A DNA stretch of 64,000 bases from Bradyrhizobium diazoefficiens. Its GTDB lineage: Bacteria; Pseudomonadota; Alphaproteobacteria; Rhizobiales; Xanthobacteraceae. The notes below the pieces were generated by a model that saw nothing but the letters and a program-made list of their open reading frames with translations, had not been told where the DNA came from and searched no databases. Made by a program: the position numbers and the translations under genes. The stretch is taken from positions 156,740 through 220,739 of the forward strand of contig NZ_JAFCKW010000009.1 of assembly GCF_018129965.1 (NCBI RefSeq), written 5' to 3'. This document shows, piece by piece, positions 32,646 to 43,200 of the stretch. How positions within the stretch are numbered: the stretch's first letter is position 1; each line of letters begins with the position of its first letter.

Positions 32646-35600
32646 TCAAGTTATGGGCTGAACGCTGCCGAGCTGCACCGCTCTGTCCGTGATTTGGATG
32701 ACCTCCGCGAGCGTTTCCTTTGAGGGAGGACGTGCGCCGAACAGTTTTTCGCTGCGGTCTTTACTCTTTTCCTTGGCCCGATCCTTGAGGCTGTCGTGCG
32801 CAAAATAGGCAAAGGGAAGCATGGCCTGGTCAGCAAGATCATGCTCCGGGTCGAACCAGAGAACAAAACGCCCGTCGGCAGCACGGATCATCAGCGCGCA
32901 ATATCGCCAATATTCCGCTGGGTCAGTCGCCGCACATGCAAGCCTGTACCAGTGCCTTGCCCAGATATTGCGATCGTAGGCTGCTTGCGCGGCTGCCTTG
33001 ACCTGCGCGAGAAAACCAAGATCGAGACGAGGGTCATTGAATAGCTGTGGCGACGTTTCGTTTGCATCGCAAAACCCGGCAATCAGCAGTGCTCGCGCCA
33101 TTTGACCGGGATGGCCGGTCGTCATGAGCTGCCTCGCATAAGCGAGCACTTCAGTCGTCTTGTCCCCTTGTGCTGCACACAGCACCTCGATGAAGAGGTC
33201 CGCATCGTTCGTCGCGGATTGCAGGCGGCGTATCCGCAATTTTTGTATGCGTGCGCCGTCTTCGGCTGTCCAAAGTGCGAGCCGGCTGAAAGGGAGTTCC
33301 GCCGGGCCAATATTCAGGTTCACATCCGGTGTCACATTGAATAGCCGTTCAAAGAGTTGACCGGCACGCTCGGAGTCGGTCTGCGATAAGACATTGGCAG
33401 CACAAGCAGCGATGCTGGCTAAAAGTTGAAGCTGGCGATCGGAGGCCATCTCGAGAAGCGAAACGATTTCCTGAAACGCATCTGGAGCGTGTCTGGCCAT
33501 CGCCTTGAACCCATCGAGATAGACAGGGTCGACGAGACGTCCGATGCTGCGCTCCTCCAAACCGGCAATGTACCTGTCGATGACTTCCTTCTTCCGCCTT
33601 TGCTCGGCCTTCCAGGCGTCATCGTCTTGCATCTGACTAAGTTTCTCGAAGCTAACCTCTTCTTTTGCAGATTCTGACGTCATATCCAGATACGGATAGG
33701 TTGCGGGAGCATCCACCGTCACGATGTTTCGCTGAGCCCGGATTTCAGACGTCACATCTCCAGCACGATCGAGACTGTTGCGAATTAGCTGAATAAGGAT
33801 TTCAGCGTGCCGACGGGCGCAATCCTCGCCCCACGTATCCGTCACAGCCGTCTGCCAGCCGAGACTCATCCGCATCAACATGTCTACGCCGCGGAACCGA
33901 TCAGGCACTCGGGCAAGGGCCTTCGAGCCATAGAAGCTTTGGGTGCTTTCTGCGCGATCGGACGCACCACTCCAGTCCGACTGGGCAAGAGCGGAGATCA
34001 GCTCTTCGTCTTCGCATTCCGCCGCGGTCTCAAAGGCCAGCAGCCGAACAACGTGATTGGTATGAGAAAAGCAACGTTCAAGCACGATGCGAGAGTTCTG
34101 TGTAAGAGCGGTCTTCCCGTTGGACGCAAAAAACAGGGTTCGGCGAAGATCTCCGGCAACATTGCTTCTTTCTGCGCGCTCAAGCTGCATGGCGAGCTCG
34201 TCAGGCTCAAGCGGCTTAAAGAACCGCCTGAGCAGCAAAATCTCGCCGCGATCCCCCGGAAGTGCCAACAGAGCTTGAAGCTGCTCATCGGCCGTCAGGT
34301 GCGGCAGAACGGTCATAAGCAAATACTGGGCGCCAATATGTTGATCGGCGCTGTCGTCCGTTGACGGGAATGTGCGCAAGGCCGCGTGAAGGCTCCTGAT
34401 CTCTTCAGCACCGAAGAGCGCACTAAATTTAGGTAGCAGAAACGCGAGGAACCTAGCGGCATGATCGGTGCGGGCGCCCATGTTCCGCGCGATGGCTCTC
34501 AGCTTCTCAAACAGCACCTCAGGAGCAAAGCGGGCCAACGCCGGCGTAAGTTCGGCAAGGTCATGGTCCTCGCGGGACTGCCCTATAGATGCGCGGATTG
34601 TTGCAGGCTCGATTGCTGCGATGTTTTCGACAGCCTTGGCGAGATTCGTCGGCATTGATGACTGTGGATCAATCGGATCACTGTCGCAGAAGGTTTCGAT
34701 GCGACGCCAGCTGCGAAGAACCTCACCGGAAGGCAGCATTGGATAGAGCTCTTCTGCCCGTGAAGCATCTTGCGGGAGGCCCGTGGAGCGCAATGTTCCG
34801 ATGGCGGCCCATAGACCGCCCGTGCTGGGCACGCTTGCCTCAAACCTTGACAAGGTTTCGCGTAGCGCGTGCGCCGTTGCATCGAGATCGGTTGGATTGA
34901 GCCGAAGCGCCCACTCCAGCGCGCGGTCTACATCGGATGATGAGTAGATGCGTCCCGTTATCGTGTCGCACAATTGCCAAGCGACAATGGCTTCCGCGAA
35001 CGGCGCAAGAGGACGGCCTGTAATCAACTCAAGAGCAAGCGAGTCGATTGCCATGAGGGCCGGTTCATCGACCTGATGGCAGCATTCTTCGAAAAAGCTA
35101 CGCTCCTCTGCGTTGAGTTCCTCGATAAGACGTGCTGTCCTGGCTCGCCGTTCGTTGGCCCTCGCCGTCACACGTTCGGATTCTTGTCCTGAGTGAACAT
35201 GCTGCGGCAGCTGGTCAGGCTCGCTGCACCACAAAGCAAACCAGCGGCGGATGGCGTCATCAAGTAGGATGCGGACGCTTTCATGGTCCCGTCTTTCACG
35301 TAACAGCCACGCAAGCGCCCGCTTGCGGTCGGCATGGCCGTGCATCTCGCTCCAGAGAAGCTCTGCGGCCGCTATAAAGGCGCCAGGCCGCGACGGAACA
35401 TAGGCGAGCAGGGCCTCAATGTGGGCGTCACCGAGATTCTGGACGTCCAGAAGACTGTGGATCAGGGCAGCGGCCAACGCATCCGGACATTGAGGATCGA
35501 TACAGGAGATACCGACTGCAGCGAGGACAACCTCCGCCATAAGATCGAGCCCGCGAATCGGATCGATCGCGGCCTGGATACTGGTCAACATTTCGGCTTC

Positions 35601-36719
35601 GGGAACGCCGCGCAAATCGTCAACGACCAGAAGGCCGAGAGCGTAGGCCAATCCGTCAGCCCGTATCCGATAATTGCCGTCAAGGTCGGGGTCTGGTTCG
35701 AAGAATCGTCCGCTCTCGATCTCCGTCAACTCATCATCAATCGTCGGATTAAGAATGCGCCTGGCCGGTCCTGAATGTTCCTTCCAGAGATCGCGCCGGA
35801 ATGACGCAACGGCTCTTGAGGGCGCACCAAGATTGGACCGGATAGATTGCGCATGCGAGATGAGGAGTCGGCGTATGTCACCATCATTGTGTTGAAGGTC
35901 ACGCCGCTCTTCGAACTGTTTACGCCAATACTCGAACAACAGGCGCTCGCGCGTGAGCTCATCCGGTTTGATGCGATCAAGCATGCCGATCGCGATGGAG
36001 AAAACGCGGGGATTGCGCAAGAACTCGCGGACGGAACCCGGAACGGCCGTTTGTTCGATGTCTCTGCTTCGCAAGGCATCGAGCACTTCCTGCTCGGTGA
36101 ACGGCTCAATCTTCAGCTCACGAACCGAATAACTTGCCAATCGCGGAAGCACGCGCGAGCCGAAGAACGCCGGTCTTGACGTCAGAAGCAGGCGAACGCC
36201 GAGCCCCGCCGGCAATGCCATCAGCGCGTCGATCACGGCTGTCCATGGCCGTGACTCCCGCTCGTTGAGTCCATCCAGCACGAGCCATATCCGAGGCTCG
36301 CTTGACTCGCGTCCGGCCCAATTATTCAGGCGGCGAAGCCAACGCTGTTGGGCGTCGTGTACTCCCGCTCCACCGGTCTGATCGGTCAGAAGCCGCGCAA
36401 GAAATTCAAGAGGCGCACGTAGAGCAATTTCCCACGCGGGATTATCCGTCGTGCACAGGAGAAAAATTGGAGGATCGTCGAGCGATTGCCATGCCAGGGT
36501 TGTCAGCCAAGTCTTCCCCGCTCCTTCTTCACCGATCAGCGCTACGATCCCGTCATGGGTTTCGCGCATCACGACGGCAATTTCCGACGCGGTCTGTCGC
36601 CGGGTGATCGCTGGGTAAGCTGGATCGTCGGGCGCAATAAACTGCCCAAAAGCTTGCCGTGCCCGGCCTCCGTTAGCGAATGTGCCGGCCAACCAGTCGG
36701 CGTTCCGTGCACGGGCCAT
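32646..36719 (-). CDS. Giant STAND NTPase of a defence operon
   Basis: The start at 36719 (MARARNADWLAG) gives 1357 residues. A P-loop NTPase domain occupies about residues 40-330: Walker A GEEGAGKT (63-70), Walker B IWLVLDGLNERE and sensor LLLTSRPAFF, followed by a helical segment (EPFTEQEVLDALRSRD) typical of NACHT/STAND winged-helix regions. The remaining 1000 residues are helical repeats, likely the sensor. It is the last gene of a minus-strand operon and overlaps the nuclease gene by 47 bp in another frame. In Avs-type defence the nuclease is fused to the STAND core; here it is split off. Recognition of a phage protein is inferred. Confidence 0.8.
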   Translation of the reverse strand: MARARNADWLAGTFANGGRARQAFGQFIAPDDPAYPAITRRQTASEIAVVMRETHDGIVALIGEEGAGKTWLTTLAWQSLDDPPIFLLCTTDNPAWEIALRAPLEFLARLLTDQTGGAGVHDAQQRWLRRLNNWAGRESSEPRIWLVLDGLNERESRPWTAVIDALMALPAGLGVRLLLTSRPAFFGSRVLPRLASYSVRELKIEPFTEQEVLDALRSRDIEQTAVPGSVREFLRNPRVFSIAIGMLDRIKPDELTRERLLFEYWRKQFEERRDLQHNDGDIRRLLISHAQSIRSNLGAPSRAVASFRRDLWKEHSGPARRILNPTIDDELTEIESGRFFEPDPDLDGNYRIRADGLAYALGLLVVDDLRGVPEAEMLTSIQAAIDPIRGLDLMAEVVLAAVGISCIDPQCPDALAAALIHSLLDVQNLGDAHIEALLAYVPSRPGAFIAAAELLWSEMHGHADRKRALAWLLRERRDHESVRILLDDAIRRWFALWCSEPDQLPQHVHSGQESERVTARANERRARTARLIEELNAEERSFFEECCHQVDEPALMAIDSLALELITGRPLAPFAEAIVAWQLCDTITGRIYSSSDVDRALEWALRLNPTDLDATAHALRETLSRFEASVPSTGGLWAAIGTLRSTGLPQDASRAEELYPMLPSGEVLRSWRRIETFCDSDPIDPQSSMPTNLAKAVENIAAIEPATIRASIGQSREDHDLAELTPALARFAPEVLFEKLRAIARNMGARTDHAARFLAFLLPKFSALFGAEEIRSLHAALRTFPSTDDSADQHIGAQYLLMTVLPHLTADEQLQALLALPGDRGEILLLRRFFKPLEPDELAMQLERAERSNVAGDLRRTLFFASNGKTALTQNSRIVLERCFSHTNHVVRLLAFETAAECEDEELISALAQSDWSGASDRAESTQSFYGSKALARVPDRFRGVDMLMRMSLGWQTAVTDTWGEDCARRHAEILIQLIRNSLDRAGDVTSEIRAQRNIVTVDAPATYPYLDMTSESAKEEVSFEKLSQMQDDDAWKAEQRRKKEVIDRYIAGLEERSIGRLVDPVYLDGFKAMARHAPDAFQEIVSLLEMASDRQLQLLASIAACAANVLSQTDSERAGQLFERLFNVTPDVNLNIGPAELPFSRLALWTAEDGARIQKLRIRRLQSATNDADLFIEVLCAAQGDKTTEVLAYARQLMTTGHPGQMARALLIAGFCDANETSPQLFNDPRLDLGFLAQVKAAAQAAYDRNIWARHWYRLACAATDPAEYWRYCALMIRAADGRFVLWFDPEHDLADQAMLPFAYFAHDSLKDRAKEKSKDRSEKLFGARPPSKETLAEVIQITDRAVQLGSVQPIT

Positions 36720-37296
36720 CCCCAAATCCGGCCGTCGAGGGCGAAAGCGAGCGTACAATCTCAGCCAAGGCCGTGGCGTAGGATGAATGGCCGCGTATAG
36801 CGGTCAGGCCAGCTTCCAGGACCGGGCCAACCGCGGAATGACCATGGCTCGCGCTCCATTCAAGCACCGCCTCGGCCGCGCCAGCCAGAAGCACTGCAAA
36901 CGGCGGCAATGGATGCTGCGACCAATCAAGAATGAACACAGTGACACCGAACTGATCGCCGGTGGCCACGAGATCTTTCTCTGCGTTCTCCCCAATCGGA
37001 ACCGTACAAGCAAGAATCCAAAGATCAAGATTGGGGTGATGATCCTTGATCGCTGAAAAGAGCTTCGCCTGAAGAGATTCCGAGCTCGGAGGCTTCCCAG
37101 AATAGAGCTTTGCTTCGAAGAAGACGTCGAACCCAGCGGCATTTGTCGCACCATCACGACCATGCTGACGTCCAGATGCAGCAACGCGAAATTGCCGCCC
37201 CATCAAAGAAGCAAGCGCGTGGGCAATAAGTCCCTCCAGACCGTCTTCGCCATCCGGATCAAGACTTAGGAGCGCCTGTCGCAACTCATCCATCAT
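36673..37296 (-). CDS. PD-(D/E)xK nuclease, Mrr-like
   Basis: The 207-residue protein carries the core of a restriction-endonuclease fold: VAASGRQHGRDG, then GFDVFFEAKLYSG with the ExK at E-A-K, and a later DLWILACTVP strand, about residues 35-100. This GRDG plus ExK arrangement is common in effector domains of STAND defence proteins. The C-terminal 70 residues are helical. It starts 8 bp after the HEPN gene and overlaps the STAND gene, so the proteins are probably made together and act as a complex. A frameshift joining it to the STAND protein cannot be excluded. Confidence 0.78.
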   Translation of the reverse strand: MMDELRQALLSLDPDGEDGLEGLIAHALASLMGRQFRVAASGRQHGRDGATNAAGFDVFFEAKLYSGKPPSSESLQAKLFSAIKDHHPNLDLWILACTVPIGENAEKDLVATGDQFGVTVFILDWSQHPLPPFAVLLAGAAEAVLEWSASHGHSAVGPVLEAGLTAIRGHSSYATALAEIVRSLSPSTAGFGDGPCTERRLVGRHIR

Positions 37297-37304
37297 GGCG
37301 AGAC

Positions 37305-37814
37305 CTAGGGAACTAATGCTCGTGTGGGATCAAAGAGCTCGGTAATCATGGCCGTGATATATCGAAAAGGGTCAAGGAACATTGGAGCGTTCAGGACGGT
37401 GTCGCTGCCGTGCGCAAACATATTGCGTATCATCGTGATCGAACGGACATCTGCGGAAACCAGGCCTTGGTCATTGGCGGCTTCAAGTAATTCGCCAAGC
37501 ATCGCCGGCGGCATTGGCTTCCCTTTACGCGTCTTGCGCCCCGCGAACTGATGGCCGATGCGCAGCCGCAGCGCCAACTCAAGGCAAGGGAAAGTCTGGG
37601 CGGCGGCCAGCGTCAGAAGATCGTAGGCGAAGTAGGAGTAGATATAGGCGTTGCGGATGCCATCGTGACTGCGCCGAACGGATTCGGGAACGTAATCGGG
37701 CAGCGCCAAGGCGCTCATATCGCCATGCAGGGCTTCGAGCGTGCTGCCGACGAAGCCGGCTGAGCCCGCGTAGTAAGGGTCCGGCGAGAGAAGATTGCGA
37801 CCTTCTTTGAGCAT
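37305..37814 (-). CDS. HEPN-like protein of the STAND operon
   Basis: A 169-residue helical protein. The motif RNMFAHGSD at residues 130-138 fits the HEPN RNase signature R-x4-H with a polar residue after R. The preceding helix contains LELALRLRIGHQF, as in HEPN proteins of abortive infection systems. Many HEPN proteins cleave tRNA or other RNA when released; some only bind. It lies between the HTH fusion gene (32 bp away) and the nuclease gene (8 bp away). Confidence 0.65.
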   Translation of the reverse strand: MLKEGRNLLSPDPYYAGSAGFVGSTLEALHGDMSALALPDYVPESVRRSHDGIRNAYIYSYFAYDLLTLAAAQTFPCLELALRLRIGHQFAGRKTRKGKPMPPAMLGELLEAANDQGLVSADVRSITMIRNMFAHGSDTVLNAPMFLDPFRYITAMITELFDPTRALVP

Positions 37815-37846
37815 ATCAACCTCGGGATTGATCGGCCGTAAGCAAC

Positions 37847-38869
37847 CTAGCTCCTTACGGAGTGGAATGAATTCTCCGTGAGGCGCCCAACTTCTGCCCG
37901 AACGCGCTCAACGGAAAGTCCGCTTACGCCAAATCTTTCAAACAACGAAGCAACGAGCGGATGGAGCACCTCAGCCAATTTTTCCTTGATCTCCTGAACC
38001 GTGACAGTCGTTTCGAGCAAAGCTTCGTCGCTGCGTGCCGCCCCACCCTCAAATATCAAGTCGCTGGATGGGTTACCCCAGTTGCGGAGGACGCGCCCCA
38101 TCAAGCCCGAGTAGTGCGCACGCATGCGGACCTTGATGTCCGCCGCATCGCGCTTCATGAGCGTTGCAAGTTCTGCTGCATGCAGGAGCAATTCACCCAT
38201 GCGCCAAACCGGTAGAGTGGTGTCAAAGATTGTTGCCGGCGCAAAGGTGTCCTGCGAATCTTCCTGATAGCCCCGGATAATAAGGGCGCGGCCAGATGGA
38301 GCGACACGCCAAAAATCGCAATGGGCGGGATCGCCCAAAGGACGGTTCGCTCCCGTCTCGTCCGTCGGCTTCAGCCAGCATTCGATAGTGCCATCTTTCT
38401 CATAGGGTGCCAATTCGTGCCGGGTAAGAAACAAGAACAGGGGCCAACCGGTGTGGCGAATAACTGCCTTCTCCAGAATGTCTCTGAATTTGTGCAGCTC
38501 GAAGGTTGGAAGATCGCCTTCCAACGCGTAGTCAAGTTGGTACGAACCATTGGGAAAGCGCCCGGGCGAATTGTCGGGAAGCTTTTTGGTCAATTCGCGC
38601 CAACGCGTGAGAGCGTCAGATACAAAGGCTCCCTGAACGCTGTTGGAGTCGCGTTCCACGACGAGGCCAACCACGCGCAAAATATCGAACACCTTGGCGA
38701 GTGTGAGCGTCTCCTCACCACGATCAAAGGCGACTATGGTTGGAATGGAGACGCCCGCCAACGCGGCGTGCTCTTTTTGCGTAAGCTTCTCGGAACGGCG
38801 GCGGCGGATCGCCTCCGCGACAACCGATTTCCAATTGAGAGCTTCTACTCTTCCAGGATTCGCAGGCAT
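37847..38869 (-). CDS. HTH (XRE) protein with long C-terminal domain, partner of hipA
   Basis: A 340-residue protein. Residues 10-65 form an XRE-type helix-turn-helix (SEKLTQKEHAALAGVSIPTIVAFDRGE). The remaining 270 residues are not a HipB: they contain YALEGDLPTFELHKFRDILEKA, WPLFLFLTRHELAPYEKDGTIECWL and WRVAPSGRALIIRGYQED, an alpha/beta module also seen as a stand-alone ligand-sensing or albA-like domain in defence loci (weak assignment). It overlaps the hipA 3' end by 25 bp. HipB antitoxins usually precede hipA; here the HTH gene follows. It may repress the whole operon. Confidence 0.75.
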   Translation of the reverse strand: MPANPGRVEALNWKSVVAEAIRRRRSEKLTQKEHAALAGVSIPTIVAFDRGEETLTLAKVFDILRVVGLVVERDSNSVQGAFVSDALTRWRELTKKLPDNSPGRFPNGSYQLDYALEGDLPTFELHKFRDILEKAVIRHTGWPLFLFLTRHELAPYEKDGTIECWLKPTDETGANRPLGDPAHCDFWRVAPSGRALIIRGYQEDSQDTFAPATIFDTTLPVWRMGELLLHAAELATLMKRDAADIKVRMRAHYSGLMGRVLRNWGNPSSDLIFEGGAARSDEALLETTVTVQEIKEKLAEVLHPLVASLFERFGVSGLSVERVRAEVGRLTENSFHSVRS

Positions 38870-40014
38870 GCGCCCCTCACAATGTCAGAATATCGATGAA
38901 CGAACCCATCGGGTGGCTCGCCGCGCGGGGGCTCGATGATGGGGGCAGCTTTTTTGACGCGTGCTTTGATGTCTGTACGCGTTTGGTCCACCGCAGCCTG
39001 AGAGAGGCCGATGCTTAGGCCGAATGAAGACAGCAGGGGCCACGCAACTTCGTCCAAGTTAGGCTTCTTGCCATCAATCGAAAGCGCGATGTTTTGATCG
39101 AAGCCGTCATAGAGGGCTGTGTTCAGGATATCGTAGGCGGGCGAGAGCCGAAGGCCGTGCGGTGTTTCAAGCAACGAGAAGTTCTTCAGATGAGCATCGC
39201 AGTTGCCGACGAGGACAAAGACGATCACGCGGCGGAAGAATTTTGAAAGGTCAATTTCAGGTCGAACCGAATGTTTTTTGAGAGCCGTGGCGACCTCTTC
39301 GTACGAAGCGTCGTACTTTCCGTTGAAGTCGGCTCCTCGCGGCTTAACGAGTATTTGCGCAAAGTCCTCGAGCCGGAGCTTTTGATTATCCTGCGTGCGA
39401 TCGAAGCGCGTGACGATGAGGCCCACTTCGTCGAGCTTTGAGACTTGCCCTTGCGTAAATGCGTTCACTTCATCGGCGCCAAGCAAAGCGGCTGCCCATC
39501 GCAAGCTTAGAGCTTCGTTGCGGACAAGGCTGTCGAGCCGCTCCGAGTTGAATTTCGCAATGTAAGGAGCCGGACCGGTGGCGGCCGCCGGGGCAAAATG
39601 ATCGCCCTCTTGGACAACAAGCAACTTGCGCTGCACGCCGGAGATCGTGCGGCCTGGGTTGGCCGTGGCTTCCTTGACCGGCGGGAGGTTTTGCGAAGCA
39701 CCGTTCTTGTCGCGCACGCTGACGGCGCCAATACAGTCGGCGCCAAAGCGCAAGAGCAGTCCGAAATCATCTTGGTCCTGTAGGTGGGCGACGTGGGTTT
39801 GCTTGTCGCGAAGCCAGCCTTCGGGGCCGAGGTGTTGAAAGAAGGGGTGGAGCCCTTGCTGCCATTCATGCTCTCGGCGACTGACGGGAAAGCAGCAGCC
39901 GATTTCGGTGTTCCATCCTGTGCCGTAGGTAAAGCGCGAGCCTCCCGTGGCCGTTTCCTCCAGGGTTCCGGCAACCTTGTCTCTGAACAGAATCTCTGCG
40001 CTTCTGATGGCCAT
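38845..40014 (-). CDS. hipA: HipA-like serine/threonine kinase toxin
   Basis: The 389-residue protein matches HipA: an N-terminal domain with LGPEGWLRDKQ, the nucleotide-loop region SGVQRKLLVV, IVTRFDRT, and the catalytic segment VGNCDAHLKNFSLL followed by LSPAYDILNT. HipA kinases phosphorylate targets such as glutamyl-tRNA synthetase and cause dormancy. It is the first gene of a five-gene operon (hipA, HTH fusion, HEPN, nuclease, STAND), which is not the usual hipBA arrangement. The catalytic D and N residues are intact, so activity is expected. Confidence 0.88.
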   Translation of the reverse strand: MAIRSAEILFRDKVAGTLEETATGGSRFTYGTGWNTEIGCCFPVSRREHEWQQGLHPFFQHLGPEGWLRDKQTHVAHLQDQDDFGLLLRFGADCIGAVSVRDKNGASQNLPPVKEATANPGRTISGVQRKLLVVQEGDHFAPAAATGPAPYIAKFNSERLDSLVRNEALSLRWAAALLGADEVNAFTQGQVSKLDEVGLIVTRFDRTQDNQKLRLEDFAQILVKPRGADFNGKYDASYEEVATALKKHSVRPEIDLSKFFRRVIVFVLVGNCDAHLKNFSLLETPHGLRLSPAYDILNTALYDGFDQNIALSIDGKKPNLDEVAWPLLSSFGLSIGLSQAAVDQTRTDIKARVKKAAPIIEPPRGEPPDGFVHRYSDIVRGACLRILEE

Positions 40015-40260
40015 GTTAAGCCCTGCCTTAGTCCGGATAAATTACCGCCAATAAGATAAGATATAGCTTCCTTTTAGGCTATTTCCCTACCTATGAGTGA
40101 TCTATAGATTACTTTCTATGATCTAAGGTTCGATTAAGAAGCTATAATTTACCAGAACTGCGATATTCTTCAAATACTTACCCGTGGATGAGCGGCTCCT
40201 TGGGAGCGACGTTAGCACAAGAAGCGTTGATCGCCGAACAAATACGGAACAGAATGCTAT
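40015..40260. promoter_or_regulatory. AT-rich divergent promoter of two defence units
   Basis: This 246-bp region separates the hipA operon (minus) from the giant STAND gene (plus). It is much more AT-rich than its surroundings and contains ATAGCTTC near 40072 and GAAGCTAT near 40138 as distant inverted arms. It probably holds both promoters and an operator for the HTH protein. Confidence 0.5.
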
Positions 40261-43200
40261 ATGCCTGAGGAAACGTACCAACCAGCCAAAATCGCAGCCC
40301 CGGCGGCGACGGGCGGGGCTGGGCCTCAGTTCGAGGCCAAGGTTGGTGCATTCTACATTCTGCCGCTGCTGTCAGGCGGCGAGCCGCGTGGCCTCCCCGG
40401 GGCAACCGTCCGCAGCGTCGCCTTCCAACAACGGGTCGCCGACCACCCTCTCGATGATGTCGTCGTCAAAGCGGTCAATCGCGACGGCTCCCCGGCAACG
40501 TTGGAAATCCAGGTCAAACGCAGCCTGACCTTCACCGCCTCCGATACGGAATTTCAGGACGTCGTCGGACAAATCTGGAAAGCGGCCCTGAAGCCTGACT
40601 TTGCGACCAGCCGATACGAGCTGGCCGCCGCGATCGCGCAAACGACAACACGTATCGAGCACGCCTGCCAGGAAGCCCTGCACTGGGCGCGCCAATTGCC
40701 AGACGGCGCGACCTTCGCCGCGCACATCAACCGCCCGAGCTTCGCATCGGCCGCGATGCGCAGTTTCGTCGACGTCTTTCGCGCCAACCTCGCGCTGGTC
40801 GGCGCGCCGACAGACGACGAGACGGTTTGGCGGTTGCTCTGTCGATTCAAGATTTTGGTTTTTGATTTTGAGTCAATCGGCTCGGACTATGACCATCGGG
40901 CGCGCGAGCATTTGCGTTGGACACTCGCTCCCGACCAGACCGACCGCGCTAACGACCTCTGGCCGATTCTCATCGATCTTGTTGGCGCAAGCGCTCGCGC
41001 GGCCGGCGCAATGGATCGGGCTACGGTCGTCACGACACTCGAGCAGCAGCATGGAGTTCGCTTCACGGCGCATCCTTATGTGCGTCCGGTCTATGAGCGC
41101 CTGACAGAAGCCGCTGAGCAGGCGCTCGATGAGATTGACGAAACCGTTGGTGGCGTGCGCCTTGCGCGAAACCAGCTGATCGATGAAGCGGACAACCTTC
41201 TCCACCAACATAGGGTGATGCTGATCCAGGGTCGGCCCGGCGTCGGCAAATCCGCCATCATGAAGCATCTTGCCACGCGCCTGCAAGCAGAAGGCTGCGT
41301 CCTGGCTCTGCGCCGCGGCAGGATTATTTCCGGCGGTTGGCTCGCGATGGCTCACACGATCGGCTGGGCCGGCTCTCAAGCGGAACTGTTTAATGAGCTT
41401 GGGGCGGGCGGCGGAGCGACACTGTTCATCGACAATATCGACCAGATCGACGATCCAGGCGAATGGGCCACGGTCACCGATCTGCTGTCGCAAGCCACTC
41501 GCAGCCAGGGCTGGCGCATCGTCGCGACCTGCGGCGTCGAAAGTGACGACTGGAAAACAAAACTTCCCGCGCGCGTAAGAACGGCCGGTATCGGCAGCCT
41601 AGTAGTCGCCGCCCTGTCGGATGTGGAAAAGGCCGAGCTGTCGTCCCAAAACCAGGCACTCGCCCTGATTTTGGCCGATGGCCATCCGGCCAAGGGAATT
41701 GCGGAAAACCTCTTCTATTTGTCGCGCTTGGTCGAACTCGGTGTCGGACAGGACGCCGGCATTGCAACCGAACTTGATCTCGCACGCCTGTGGTGGCGCT
41801 ATGGTGGCGGCCGATCCGAGGACGATCAGCGATTTGCACGCCTGAAGCTACTGCGCGCGATCGGCGCGCAGGTAATCTCGAACCCGTCGCAGGCGACCTT
41901 CAACGTCGACAATCTCGAGTCCGCGACCTTGGTTGAGCTGTTGCGTCTCGAAAGCCTGCGTGAGGAAATCCGCGGCGCAAGCGTAACTTTCCGCCACGAT
42001 GTTTTGCGCGACTGGACGATCGGATTTCAGCTTTACGAGGATGCCAACCTGTTGGCGGCGCAGCGAATGGAACGGCCACTGCCGGCTGTTTTGGCGCGTG
42101 GCCTGGAGATCGCGGCACGATTGGCATTGGCCGATGATCCTACGGGGCAACGCTGGTTGGCATTGCTTGCGATTGCCGAACGCAAAGGCTGCCATGGGAG
42201 TTGGAAGCGGCCGATATTGCTGGCGCTTCCGCGCTCGGAAGATTCTCTGACATTTTATGTTGTACTGACACCCGTCTTGTTGGAATCGGGCGGGCGCCGT
42301 CTGCGCGAAATCATTCGGCTCATGATTGCGGTCGAGTCTGAGCCTCTCGCGGCCTTGATCGCACGGGTAAGGCCGGACATCGCTTTACCAGTGGCGGGAG
42401 GTGGCGACTTCATCGCGCCGAAAGGTCCCAGTTGGGTTCCGCTCGTCGTCTGGCTCACCATATCAGCCAAGTCTCTACCGACCGAACTCATCCCAGAGGT
42501 CGTGAAGGTATTTCAGGCGTGGCTAATGACCACGCACGGTCATAATCATCCGCTCAACGCGCAGATTGTCGGGGTTCTTTTCGATTGGCTTGCGCTCGTC
42601 GAATCGCACGTGACGCATCGCGTCTACAGAGACATCAGCGAGGTTCCGCCGAGCCTCAATATCGATCATCTGGACGACGTGCGTAGCGACATCCGGATGA
42701 TCGTGTTCACTTTCGCGAATCTCAATCCAGCAGCGGCTGCACAATACCTGACCGCCATCGATTCAGAATCGATCCGCCATCACGACCAGCAAACTGTTCT
42801 TAAGTCGCCCGGAACGCTACCTGAGGCCGCGCCTGGGCCATTTGCGGATTTCGCGTTGGCATCGCTGATCGAGAAGGACGATCCAGATCGTTATTATTCG
42901 CGGCGGCGCGACTACGGTCCGTTCCAGTCTCATGAGCATGTCTTTCTGGATACGTCACCCGACGGTGGTCCGTTACTCTCGGTCCTGAACGCTTCCCGCG
43001 AAGACGGATTACGACTTGTTCGCGGGCTCGTCGAGCACGCGACGCAATGGCGCCGCGAGCAATCCCAAGAACAACGAAGGCCATTTCCACAAATCACTGT
43101 CCCATTTCCGAGCCACGCGAAGAGATTCGAGGGCGATCTCACCGTCTATCGTTGGGCACGGAACTCGGCTCCCTCGCTGATCGCAACAACGGCCTTAAGA

